DNA from: Methanothrix sp.
GTDB lineage: Archaea > Halobacteriota > Methanosarcinia > Methanotrichales > Methanotrichaceae
Reading direction: 5' to 3'
Assembly (NCBI GenBank): GCA_025361645.1
Contig: JANYKI010000069.1
Coordinates: forward strand, 1-34,010
DNA length: 34,010 nt
Part shown: positions 21,853 to 30,571 of the stretch, piece by piece
How the letters are laid out: every line of letters begins with the position of its first letter
Numbering within the stretch: the first letter of the stretch is position 1
Made by a program: the position numbers and the translations under genes
The notes under the pieces: generated by a model
What the model was told of the DNA's origin: nothing
Database searches by the model: none
What the model saw: only the letters and a program-made list of their open reading frames with translations

Positions 21853-24416
21853 CTAGTGCATCCACAGAATATGTGCTTCTTCCAATGGAATGAACGCCCC
21901 CCCATGATAGGGCACAATTCTTGGGGTGTAGTCCTCCACTGCCCTTTTTGCCGGCAGCCTCGCCCCGTAAATAAATCCATTAACTGCGCCCGCCAGCGGC
22001 CCTAGCCTCTCCATCGCGATCTTTTCTGGGGCACTCTGCATAATTTGCCCGACTTCTCCTTTACTTATCCCCGCCTCTGCACCTGCTTCTGTCTTTTCCT
22101 CGGGCAAGGGATTGGCATAAAGCTCTACCCGCACATCCTCGGGATACAATTCTCCCAAATAGGCCTCCACAGAAAAGCACCAGAAATCGTCTGCTTCGGT
22201 CATGGTCAGCCTGCCGAATCGCAGGTCCTTCCAGTTCTCTTTCAGCCGCTCCTGCCACGCCGCCAACTCCTCCGCCAGCCTGGCCCCATCCGCCGACCTC
22301 TTCCGAAAGGCAATAGCTGCAGGCCTATAGATCTTTTCCACATACTCCTGCATCATCCTGGCACTGCTATAGCGCGGTGTGAGGCGGGCCATGCTGGCCT
22401 TCATCATAGCCACCCAGCCCTTAGGTATGCCCTCTTCATCTCGCTCATAAAAGAGAGGCACAACCTTCTCCACCAGCAGGCGGTAGAGCTGTTCTGCATC
22501 CACTTCATCCCGGCCCGGCTCACTATGCTCCCGCTCGTCCCCCAGGCACCAGCCCACCTCTGGGTCGTAGGCTTCATCCCACCAGCCATCCAGATTGGAT
22601 ATATTGAGGCCGCCGTTGGCCAGCACCTTCATGCCACTCGTGCCACAGGCCTCATTGGGCCGCAGCGGCGTGTTGATCCAGACATCCACACCCGGCTGCA
22701 GGTGCTGGGCCAAATCGATATCGTAATCCTCCAAAAAGACGGCCCGATCGGAAATTTCAGGCCGCGCGGCAAAGTTGACCATCTGCTTTACCATCTCCTT
22801 TCCCTGCTCGTCTGAAGGATGGGCCTTGGCCGCCATGACCAGTTGCACAGGGTGCGCTCTATCGGTGAGAATGGCAATCAACCTCTCCGGGTTTTTAAGA
22901 AGCAGGTCGGTGCGCTTGTAAGCCGTGGCCCTTCGGGCAAAGCCCAGGGTAAGAACATTGGGATTCAAGACGTGCCGGGCAATCTTCAGCTCCTCCTGCC
23001 CGGCCCCCCGCTCCTGAAGCTGCCTGCCACTTCGGCGGCGAACATATTCCACCAGATCCTTTCGAGCCTCAGCTCTAAAGCTCCACAGCTGTGAATCACT
23101 CTGCCGGGTGATTCCATCTTTCAAATAGTCAATGCCGTCCGGCAGGCAGTCTCTCGGACAGGCCTCTGCCCAGAGCTTCTGCGCAGCCGGTGAATCCCAG
23201 GTGGAGATGTGAACGCCATTGGTAACATACCCCACCGGCACCTCAATCTCTGGCCAGCGGGCAAAGTGGGGCTGAAAGATCTTGCGGCTGACCCGGCCAT
23301 GCAGACGGGATACGCCATTAACGTGACTGCATCCATTTAAGGCCAAATGAGCCATGGTGAAAGGACAGGATTCATCTTCCGCCCTGCCGCCACCCAGAGC
23401 CATCAGATCAAGGCGGGAGAGGCCCAAAAGATCCGCATAAAATTTGGCATACTTGTCTACCAGGGCCCGATCGAAACGATCAAAGCCCGCTTCTACCGGG
23501 GTGTGTGTCGTAAATACATTTCCCGCTCTGGTGGCCCAGAGGGCCGCTGCCAGAGAGCAGCCCGTCTTCTTCATGAAGCTATAGGCCCTGGCCAGGACTA
23601 CAAAGGCTGCATGCCCCTCATTTAAATGGCAGACCTCGGGCTCTATTCCCAGCTTCTCCAAAACCTGCCAGCCGCCGATGCCCAGCACTATCTCCTGGAT
23701 CAGCCGCCGCTCCTGGCCAGGAGCATAGAGGTTGGCGGTAATGGCCCGATCCCAGGGGCTGTTCATGGGATCATTGGAATCGAGCAGATAGAGACTCACC
23801 CGGCAGACATTGGCCTGCCAGACGCGCAGGATAAGAGATCTTCCCGGAAGGCTGATCTTGACTCGCAGCCTTGATCCGTCTCTATCCCGGGCCGGGAGCA
23901 GCGGCATGGTGTCCGGATCGTTATAAGGAAATGCCTCCACCTGAGAGCCGTCCTGCGCCAGGAGCTGGCGGAGTAGCCCTGCTGGTAGAGCAGCCCAATT
24001 CCGGTGATGGGAACGGCCAGATCACTGGCCGTCTTGAGATGATCACCCGCCAGCATGCCCAAGCCCCCCGAGTAGATAGGCAGCGCCTCGGATAGGCCGA
24101 ACTCCATGCTGAAGTAGGCCACGGAGGATTGGCCATTCAGCTCGGCTGGGGCCGGCCTTTCCAGGAACCAGGATCTTCTCTCCTGCCAGGATGATATCTC
24201 TTTAACCAGGGCCTCATCTCTGGCCGCCTCCTGCAATCGTGCCTGGGAGACGTTCTGCAAAATCAAGGAGGGATTCTTGGTTTTCTCCCAGGCCTCGGCA
24301 TCAAGCAGCTCCCAGATCTTATCTGTGGTCTGCCGCACTGTCCAGCGCAAATCCTGGGCCAGATCGGCCAGACCTTCCAGGCCGGCAGGCAGATTAAGGT
24401 CGGAATGGGGCAACAT
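21853..24416 (-). pseudogene. glgP: Alpha-glucan (glycogen) phosphorylase, split by a one-base frameshift
   Basis: This GT35 enzyme releases glucose 1-phosphate from glycogen-type glucans. The N-terminal part (ATG 24416, preceded by GTG 24419) reads normally through DLRWTVRQTTDKIW, SVAYFSMEFGLSEALPIYSGGLGMLAGDHLK and GIGLLYQQGY (about residue 149), then turns into nonsense (SASSWRRTALRW). In the neighbouring frame the expected continuation RQLLAQDGSQVEAFPYND is intact and runs to the stop at 21853. The break is at about 23971-23976, where GGC TAC TCC should read GGC TAC TTC C: one T is missing. The rest is normal: NEGHAAFV, FTTHTPVEAGFDRF, GYVTNGVH and the pyridoxal-phosphate region EACGTSGMKVLANGGLNISN. 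Combined length is about 850 residues. It could be a true mutation or a sequencing error. Confidence 0.9.
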
Positions 24417-24472
24417 CACTTTTTGTTATCAAGCTCATGGGAAATCAAACTTTTCATGGTAACTATGCAGAA

Positions 24473-24482
24473 AGTATATAAG
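24473..24482. promoter_or_regulatory. Shared divergent TATA element
   Basis: AGTATATAAG lies midway between the divergent phosphorylase and DUF1269 genes. TATATA is self-complementary, so it can be read as a TATA box in both directions. It is about 57 bases from the phosphorylase ATG and about 55 from the DUF1269 ATG. Both genes have no better candidate. Confidence 0.45.
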
Positions 24483-24536
24483 CGATAAATACCTAAAGAT
24501 TATAAGATTAAAAGATTAAAATGGAGGATTCGAAAT

Positions 24537-25043
24537 ATGAGCGATTTGGTTGTATTGGCCTTCGACACCGAGACAGGTGCCGGGCAGATGAGAGACAGCC
24601 TGTTGAAGCTGCAAAAGGAGCATCTAATAGGATTGGAGGATGCTGCGGTCATTGTTAGAAACAAAGACGGAAAGGTTAAGGTGAATCAAGAAGTCAACAT
24701 GGTGGGGGCAGGAGCTATGGGCGGAGCCTTCTGGGGACTTCTGATAGGCTTCTTCTTCTTTGTGCCTATATTCGGATTAGTTCTCGGTGCAGCAACAGGA
24801 GCCATTGCCGGGAAGTTTGCAAATACGGGTATGGACGAACAATTCATCAATGAAGTCGGAAACACCATTCAGCCTGGAAACTCAGCATTGTTCATGCTGG
24901 TTAGAGAATCCACTCCAGATAAAGTAATGGACGAGCTGAAGAAGTTCAAGAACGTCAAGGTATTGAAGACATCTCTCTCCAAGGAGCAGGAAGAGCATCT
25001 CAGGGAAGCTTTTGCCGGCCAGGATGTAAAAGTTACGCTTTAG
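24537..25043 (+). CDS. DUF1269 family membrane protein
   Basis: A 168-residue protein of the DUF1269 family, function unknown. The N-terminal soluble part is LVVLAFDTETGAGQMRDSLLKLQKEH with LEDAAVIVRNKDGKVKV. A glycine-rich hydrophobic hairpin follows (about residues 56-100: GAGAMGGAFWGLLIGFFFF, then VLGAATGAIAGKF). The C-terminal part is GNTIQPGNSALFMLVRESTPDKV and ends in a basic-acidic helix. This matches the family layout exactly. GGAGG stands 9-10 bases before ATG 24537. It seems monocistronic, followed by a strong hairpin. Confidence 0.9.
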   Translation: MSDLVVLAFDTETGAGQMRDSLLKLQKEHLIGLEDAAVIVRNKDGKVKVNQEVNMVGAGAMGGAFWGLLIGFFFFVPIFGLVLGAATGAIAGKFANTGMDEQFINEVGNTIQPGNSALFMLVRESTPDKVMDELKKFKNVKVLKTSLSKEQEEHLREAFAGQDVKVTL

Positions 25044-25063
25044 CATTTTACAAACAGGCGCAC

Positions 25064-25084
25064 CCCCGCAGCTCTGCTGCGGGG
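25064..25084 (+). terminator. Perfect 9-bp hairpin after the DUF1269 gene
   Basis: CCCCGCAGC-TCT-GCTGCGGGG, beginning about 20 bases after the stop codon. The stem is perfect and GC-rich. No T run follows, so it may protect the mRNA end or aid termination. Confidence 0.5.
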
Positions 25085-25280
25085 CATCAAAGGCGCCGTC
25101 GCATGAACGCAAAACTATGTTAAGCTGATTCCAAACCTCCATGCAGGTGGCAGAGAAAAATATACTTCAGAATGACATAATGTTGTAACGGAATTTGGGG
25201 CTATAAGTGGTAATAAAAAGATGATCTTAAATAGAAAAAAGCGTATTAGTTATCATTCGATTGTTCTGGAAGGGTGGGTT

Positions 25281-27410
25281 ATGAAAATAAATCGGACCAT
25301 ATTACCATTGGCAGTAATTGCTATCATCTGCCTGTATCCCGGTACAGCTTCGGATCCGTCATTTCCTGCATCGGATCAGGAATCAAGCTGGTATGCTTAC
25401 GAGACCCCCGAAGATTCGGCCCGGCTTGTGGAGAACGGATCGATGAGCGCTCTGCCGGACAAAAGCAGTCTTTTGATAGTCGATTCCAGGGGCAAACAGT
25501 CGCGCACCTCCTTGGAGATGCCTGCCGGCGGTTGGGCACAACTTCGGCTAATGCCGGAGGCAAGCGGAGAGTTGCAGCTCTTCTGCCTCTACCCCACGGG
25601 CTCTCTTGCCACAATCCTCAATGCTTCCGTGCAAAAGGGCAAGGGCTACACGGCATGGTACCAGGCCGGCCTGGAAGGCGATTATGGGCTGTGGTTTACA
25701 GTAGATAAAGCGGCGGCTAAGAGCAATTCCGTAAAATTCCTTGTCCAGGAATCAGAGGTTGCGGATGAAAGCGCTCCAATGGTTGCCTCAGGAGGGAGTG
25801 GGGCTGGTGGAATCTCAAGAGCTATTGGCAGCGCACCGCTCATGGCCGTCGCCATGCCCTCTCCTGCTCTTGCCGCCAGTCCCAGCATCGGCTTTTCTGC
25901 GGGCGGCGCCAAGGACATCAACAGCTTCCGGGAGAACATCAAGCAGGACTATCTGCCCCTGCCAAGCGATGTGACCTACGAAGGCCTGTTTTATGACTAC
26001 TACTTTGATACGGGCGCGGCAAAGGATTGCAAGAAGCTCTTCTGCCCTTCCTACAGCTACGCCGTTTCTAAAGATCCCATATCTATGCAGCCGCAATACT
26101 ATCTCTCTGTGGGCCTGAACTCAGGAATAAACAATTTCCAGAGAAAGAAGCTGAACCTTGTGGTGGTGCTGGATTTCTCCGGTTCCATGGGCAGCCCCTT
26201 CGATGAATACTACTACGATCGCTTCGGCAATAAGGTAGAGCAGAAAGGGGACGAATCCAGCATGAGCAAGACCAAGATGCAGATTGCCGATGAGTCGGTG
26301 GTCGCCCTCCTGGGCCAACTTAAGCCGGAGGATCGCTTCGGGCTGGTAATATTCAGCGACGATGCCTTCCTGGTCGATCCGCTCACCAGCGTTGCCGACA
26401 AAGACCCAGAGAGGCTGAAGAGCCGCATCCTCAATATCAAGGCAACATACGGAACCAACATGGAGGCAGGAATGGAAGAGGGGACTGCCCTCTTTGATCA
26501 GTTCCTGCAAGCCGACAAATCAGAGTATGAGAACAGGATAATCTTTTTGACCGACGCCATGCCCAACATGGGGGAGACCGGCGACCTCCCGCTCTACCGA
26601 ATGCTGGAGGATAATGCCGATCAGGGAATTTACACAACATTCATTGGTATCGGCGTGGACTTCAACACGGCGCTGGTAGAGGGCATCACCAAGATCAAGG
26701 GGGCCAACTACTACTCAGTTCACTCGGCAGGCGAGTTCAAGACGCGCATGAACGATGAATTCGATTTCATGGTCACGCCGCTGGTCTTTGATCTGCGCCT
26801 CAAGCTGGATGCGCCGGGCTACGAGATTGAGAAAGTCTACGGCTCTCCTGAGGCGGACCAGGCCACGGGCGAGCTGATGAAGGTCAATACCTTATTCCCC
26901 TCCAAGGCCGAGGAAGGCCAGGTTAAGGGCGGAGTGATCCTGGTAAAGCTGAAGAAGCTCTCCAATCAGGGGAACATGCGGCTTAAAGTGAGCTACAAGG
27001 ATAGAAATGGAGTGATGGATAGCGATGAGGCCGAAGTGGATATGGCAGAGGCAAGTGCTGATTTCTACCAGAACAGCGGCATAAGAAAGGCTGTGCTTCT
27101 CTCTCGCTATGCGGATCTGCTCAAGAACTGGATGATAGATGAAAGGAAGGCGGCAGATAAGGGCTGGAAGATTGTGCCGTCCGTAACTTTAGCTAATGGA
27201 ATTGTCATCCCCATAGAGCTCGGGGAGTGGGAACGCCAGTCCATGCCCCTCGTCGTCTCTGAGCCCTATCCAGAGCTGTTTGGCAGGTTCCGGGATTACT
27301 TCCAGAGTGAGGCTCAGGTTTTGGGCGACAGCACACTGGGGCAGGAAGAGACGATACTAAAGAAGCTGGAAGCCTTTGCTGGACCGACTATGAACGGAGA
27401 ACGAAGGTGA
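25281..27410 (+). CDS. Secreted von Willebrand factor A domain protein
   Basis: A 709-residue protein from ATG 25281, which has AGGGTGGG just upstream and a clear signal peptide (INRTILPLAVIAIICLYPGTAS). An in-frame ATG at 25221 would add 20 residues before the signal and is less likely. Residues about 25-165 form a beta domain. A Gly/Ala/Ser/Pro-rich linker follows. The VWA domain spans about 290-480 with a complete metal-ion site: DFSGS (D298, S300, S302), the Thr in GTNMEAG, and LTDAMPN. A ~25-residue insertion (FDEYYYDRFGNKVEQKGDES) follows the first metal motif. The C-terminal ~220 residues are beta then helical, as in YfbK-like VWA proteins. A role in cell-surface adhesion or protein-protein contact is inferred. 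Confidence 0.85.
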   Translation: MKINRTILPLAVIAIICLYPGTASDPSFPASDQESSWYAYETPEDSARLVENGSMSALPDKSSLLIVDSRGKQSRTSLEMPAGGWAQLRLMPEASGELQLFCLYPTGSLATILNASVQKGKGYTAWYQAGLEGDYGLWFTVDKAAAKSNSVKFLVQESEVADESAPMVASGGSGAGGISRAIGSAPLMAVAMPSPALAASPSIGFSAGGAKDINSFRENIKQDYLPLPSDVTYEGLFYDYYFDTGAAKDCKKLFCPSYSYAVSKDPISMQPQYYLSVGLNSGINNFQRKKLNLVVVLDFSGSMGSPFDEYYYDRFGNKVEQKGDESSMSKTKMQIADESVVALLGQLKPEDRFGLVIFSDDAFLVDPLTSVADKDPERLKSRILNIKATYGTNMEAGMEEGTALFDQFLQADKSEYENRIIFLTDAMPNMGETGDLPLYRMLEDNADQGIYTTFIGIGVDFNTALVEGITKIKGANYYSVHSAGEFKTRMNDEFDFMVTPLVFDLRLKLDAPGYEIEKVYGSPEADQATGELMKVNTLFPSKAEEGQVKGGVILVKLKKLSNQGNMRLKVSYKDRNGVMDSDEAEVDMAEASADFYQNSGIRKAVLLSRYADLLKNWMIDERKAADKGWKIVPSVTLANGIVIPIELGEWERQSMPLVVSEPYPELFGRFRDYFQSEAQVLGDSTLGQEETILKKLEAFAGPTMNGERR

Positions 27411-27424
27411 AAAAGCGAGGACAC

Positions 27425-27470
27425 AAAAAAGAAACGGCTCCAGGATGATTCAGGAGCCGTTTCTTTTTTT
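27425..27470. terminator. Bidirectional hairpin terminator
   Basis: The left arm AAAAAAGAAACGGCTCC (27425-27441) and right arm GGAGCCGTTTCTTTTTT (27453-27469) are perfectly complementary around an 11-base loop. A run of T/U stands at the 3' end in either direction. It lies between convergent VWA and nitroreductase genes and can serve both. Confidence 0.9.
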
Positions 27471-27498
27471 GGTTTCTTTTTCTTGTTTTCGGTCAGCT

Positions 27499-28575
27499 TT
27501 ACTTCATCAGCACTTCCTGCAACGGCCTTCTGGTCGAATGCTCCGTGACCGGTTTGGCATACCCCAGCCGGAAGGCCTGCTGCACCTGCATCATCCTTGA
27601 CGGAGCTGGCAAGAGCTCGGTCAGATTTGCCTTTGTCTGCTGCAACTCCAGTGCCTGGCTCATGGGATGCATACTTACTCCCAGAGCCGTGGCAGCGAGC
27701 CAGAAACGCTCCAGGAACCTTCCCGCCTTGAGGGATGAGATGCTATCGTTTTTTGTTGTGCTGAGGAAGCCTAGATAGGGCGTGCTGTTGATCAACTCGG
27801 CGTCCTTTTTAGATTGCTCTGGTCCCACATCTAAAAAGACAACCGCCAACTGAGCCATCTTGGCCTGCATGCCTGTTGGCCCCATGACGCCCTGGCCTAG
27901 CCAGTGACCCAGCTCGCTCTTAAAGTTGGCATCGGAATACTGAATGCCGTTTGCCTGGACTACGAGATCTTGGAAGCCTTTCTTTATGGCAGAATCACGA
28001 GTTATGAAAATACTGACATCCGCATCAGAACTGAGGCTCTTGATAGTTTCCAGATCGGACTCGGAGATAGCCCGCGGTTCGTAAGGATTGCGGTTGGTCT
28101 GGCGGGAAGTTATGGCATAAAAGAGCCTGGAATCCGAGGGGGGCCTGGATTTGGCCAGCAGTGAGACTGTGGCTACAAGGTCGTCCGGGCCGGGGAAGTA
28201 GGAAACGCTGCAGTTGTAGCCGAAATGCTCAGCAGCTATTACCAGATTTTCCAGGGCACAGCCCAAACTTATGTACAGCTCTCTTTGATCTCTGTCCGCA
28301 ACCTGCAGCCTTCTTGATTTGTCGGCAAAGACCAGGATACGATCATTGGTAACGTTAAACTTCCAGGGCTGGCTGTTGTGGCTGGAGGGTGCGAGGACTG
28401 CATAATTGAGCAGGAAGGTAAGCTTCTCCTCTCGGCTATCATTTGCGGGAAAGTCGCTCTCTTTGATATTCCAGGCATCCAAGTAAGCCTCGGGCTGCAT
28501 TAAAACCCCTGCCAGCACCATTCCTACAATCAAGAATATGCTTATCACTACAACCTTAGTCGTCGAAACTGCCAT
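27499..28575 (-). CDS. Membrane-anchored nitroreductase-family (FMN) protein
   Basis: A flavin-dependent oxidoreductase-like protein of the nitroreductase superfamily, closest in style to the Acg subgroup. From ATG 28575 (GAGG upstream) it has 358 residues; longer versions back to 28665 lack support. Residues about 5-25 are a hydrophobic anchor or signal (VVVISIFLIVGMVLAGVL). The FMN-site word AVLAPSSHNSQPWKF lies near residues 59-73. Later family words are RELYISLGCALENLVIAAEHFGY, TSRQTNRNPYE, GRFLERFWLAATALGVSMHP and the C-terminal FRLGYAKP. Substrate cannot be read. Being anchored outside or at the membrane is unusual for this family. The gene diverges from the 5'-nucleotidase gene and shares a promoter region with it. 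Confidence 0.85.
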   Translation of the reverse strand: MAVSTTKVVVISIFLIVGMVLAGVLMQPEAYLDAWNIKESDFPANDSREEKLTFLLNYAVLAPSSHNSQPWKFNVTNDRILVFADKSRRLQVADRDQRELYISLGCALENLVIAAEHFGYNCSVSYFPGPDDLVATVSLLAKSRPPSDSRLFYAITSRQTNRNPYEPRAISESDLETIKSLSSDADVSIFITRDSAIKKGFQDLVVQANGIQYSDANFKSELGHWLGQGVMGPTGMQAKMAQLAVVFLDVGPEQSKKDAELINSTPYLGFLSTTKNDSISSLKAGRFLERFWLAATALGVSMHPMSQALELQQTKANLTELLPAPSRMMQVQQAFRLGYAKPVTEHSTRRPLQEVLMK

Positions 28576-28699
28576 GATCTGCTGCCTCGTGTTTGCTTTT
28601 GATACTGATGAAGTCCTATTTAAAATCAAGCAAATTCTTTTTTGGCAAGGTTTATTTGGAAGCAATTCCTATAATATCACAAGATCTGGAGGATTAAAA

Positions 28700-30433
28700 T
28701 TGTTAAATTTAAAACGTTCTGGATTATCTCTTGTTAAATGGAGTCTATTGACTGCCACTCTTCTGTTACTTGGCACTTCTATAGCAGCCTCTGCTTCCAT
28801 TAATTCGACAGAAGAGACGGTTGAGCTTCAGATAGTAGCCCTAAACGATTTTCACGGCCAGATTGAGCCGCCTTCCGGTAGCCAAACTCTATACTACAAC
28901 ACCACCAATTATCCCTTTAAGGCAGAGGTTGGGGGAGCGTCTTACCTGGCCACCCAGATTAAGGCACTAAAAGCCACCAATCCTAATACAGTTATTGTAT
29001 CGGCAGGGGACTGCATTGGCGCAAGCCCACTGGTTTCGGCACTTTTTCACGATGAACCCACCATTGAGGCATTGAGCGAGATAGGCCTGGAGTATTCCGC
29101 AGTGGGCAACCATGAATTCGATAAAGGCGTATCGGAGTTGCAGCGCATGCAGTACGGCTGCTGCCACCAGGTAGATGGCTGCCAGGATAAAGATCGCTTT
29201 GTGGGTGCTGGATACTATTATCTTACGGCAAACGTGGTCAATAGTGCTAACAGCAATAACGCTAGTATCAATAACACTAACCGTACGCTCTTTCCGCCCT
29301 ATATGATACGGGAAATAGAGGGAATCCCGGTGGCTTTCATTGGCGTATCCTTGAAAGAAACTCCCACCATTGTTGCACCATCCGCGGTCCGCGGCCTGGT
29401 GTTCCTGGATGAGGCTGATTCGATCAATGCCGCGGTTAGGGAGCTGAAAGAAAAGGGCATAAAGACAATAATCGTCCTGATTCATGATGGAGGCCAACAG
29501 GATGGACTGCCCAGCGAAAGCAAAAATTTCTCAGGATCTATCATTGATGTTGTCAAACGCTGTGATAAAGAGGTGGATGTATTCGTCACTGGACATACTC
29601 ATCAGTCTTACGTATCCACCATTGACGGGCGCATCGTTACCCAGGCAGACTGGCAAGGCAAGTTCCTTACCGATATAGATCTCGTCATCAGCAAAGAGAC
29701 GGGAGATGTTCTCTTGGCCAGAGCCAAGAATGTAGCCGTTACCCGCGACGTACCCAAAGATGCAGATGTTTCAGAAATAGTAGAAAAGTACTCCACATTG
29801 GCAAAGCCCTTGACCCAAAAGGTAATTGGATCGATAACCGCTGATATTTCCAAAACGCCGAGCAATTCCGGTGAATCGTCTTTGGGCGATGTCATTGCCG
29901 ACACACAACTCTACTCTGCCAGCCAGGAGGGCGCACTGGTCGCTTTCATGAATCCAGGGGGAATACGCACCGATCTAATTTACAAAGCGAGCCAGAGCGA
30001 GGGACCTGGCAATGTGACTTACGGTGAGGCTTTCAGCGTGCAGCCCTTTAGCAATAGCATATTTGCCGTGAATCTGACCGGCAGCCAGATCGATGAACTG
30101 CTGGAGGAGCAGTTTGACAATCCAAGCCCTGGGACAAATAGCATCCTCCAGGTCTCGCGTGGCTTCAACTACACCTGGAACCAAAGTGCTCCTTCCGGCC
30201 AGAAGGTCGATATCAAATCCATCAAGATCAATGGAAAATCCATAGATCCGAAGGTATGCTATCGCGTTGCTGCCAACGGCTTCCTGGCAGATGGGGGAGA
30301 CAACTTCACAGTCTTTAGTGCTGGAAAGAATAGGGTATGCGGGGTTAGTGATGTGGATGCCTTTATAGAATACTTCCAGGCTTTCTCACCAGTCTTGCCC
30401 GGTCGGATGGACCGGATTGTGGTTACCGGTTAG
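28700..30433 (+). CDS. Secreted 5'-nucleotidase / UshA-type bifunctional metallophosphoesterase
   Basis: An extracellular enzyme that removes phosphate from nucleotides (and possibly 2',3'-cyclic nucleotides). The best start is TTG 28700, with GGAGG 7 bases upstream. It is followed directly by a signal peptide (KWSLLTATLLLLGTSIAASAS). The reading frame is open back to 28538, but that segment overlaps the divergent gene and lacks a site. The metallophosphoesterase domain shows LNDFHGQIEP, SAGDCIGASP, GNHEFDKG, VLIHDGG and TGHTHQSY with all metal ligands. The C-terminal nucleotide-binding domain shows NPGGIRTDL, TYGEAFSVQPFSN and YRVAANGFLADGGDNF. About 577 residues, normal for the family. N-glycosylation sequons are present. 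A T-rich tract and a structured element follow. Confidence 0.93.
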   Translation: MLNLKRSGLSLVKWSLLTATLLLLGTSIAASASINSTEETVELQIVALNDFHGQIEPPSGSQTLYYNTTNYPFKAEVGGASYLATQIKALKATNPNTVIVSAGDCIGASPLVSALFHDEPTIEALSEIGLEYSAVGNHEFDKGVSELQRMQYGCCHQVDGCQDKDRFVGAGYYYLTANVVNSANSNNASINNTNRTLFPPYMIREIEGIPVAFIGVSLKETPTIVAPSAVRGLVFLDEADSINAAVRELKEKGIKTIIVLIHDGGQQDGLPSESKNFSGSIIDVVKRCDKEVDVFVTGHTHQSYVSTIDGRIVTQADWQGKFLTDIDLVISKETGDVLLARAKNVAVTRDVPKDADVSEIVEKYSTLAKPLTQKVIGSITADISKTPSNSGESSLGDVIADTQLYSASQEGALVAFMNPGGIRTDLIYKASQSEGPGNVTYGEAFSVQPFSNSIFAVNLTGSQIDELLEEQFDNPSPGTNSILQVSRGFNYTWNQSAPSGQKVDIKSIKINGKSIDPKVCYRVAANGFLADGGDNFTVFSAGKNRVCGVSDVDAFIEYFQAFSPVLPGRMDRIVVTG

Positions 30434-30451
30434 CCTGTAAGTTGGCAAATG

Positions 30452-30529
30452 TTGCTCAAGATCCCAGGCAGGCGCAATTCTCAGCATGCCTGCATCCTGC
30501 ATCGATGCGACTGGACCTGGGATCAGCAA
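30452..30529. other. Structured intergenic element, possible three-way junction
   Basis: TTGCT (30452-30456) and GATCCCAGG (30460-30468) pair with CCTGGGATC (30516-30524) and AGCAA (30525-30529), leaving a 3-base bulge. The enclosed ~47 bases can form CAGGC/GCCTG (30469-30473 with 30488-30492) and CATC/GATG (30493-30496 with 30504-30507), giving a three-way junction. It lies between the nucleotidase stop and the kinase start, followed by CTTTTT at about 30541. It may be a terminator-like 3' element, a leader of the kinase mRNA or a small RNA. Confidence 0.4.
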
Positions 30530-30571
30530 ACTACCAAAAGCTTTTTCGTTAAGTTCTTCAATCTTAAATGA

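Noticed and set aside
22045-22815. 256-codon plus-strand frame opposite the phosphorylase
   Set aside because: Antisense shadow of a well-conserved enzyme; no start signals or family features.
25221-25280. Longer N-terminus for the VWA protein
   Set aside because: It would place 20 polar residues before the signal peptide, and ATG 25281 has the better ribosome site.
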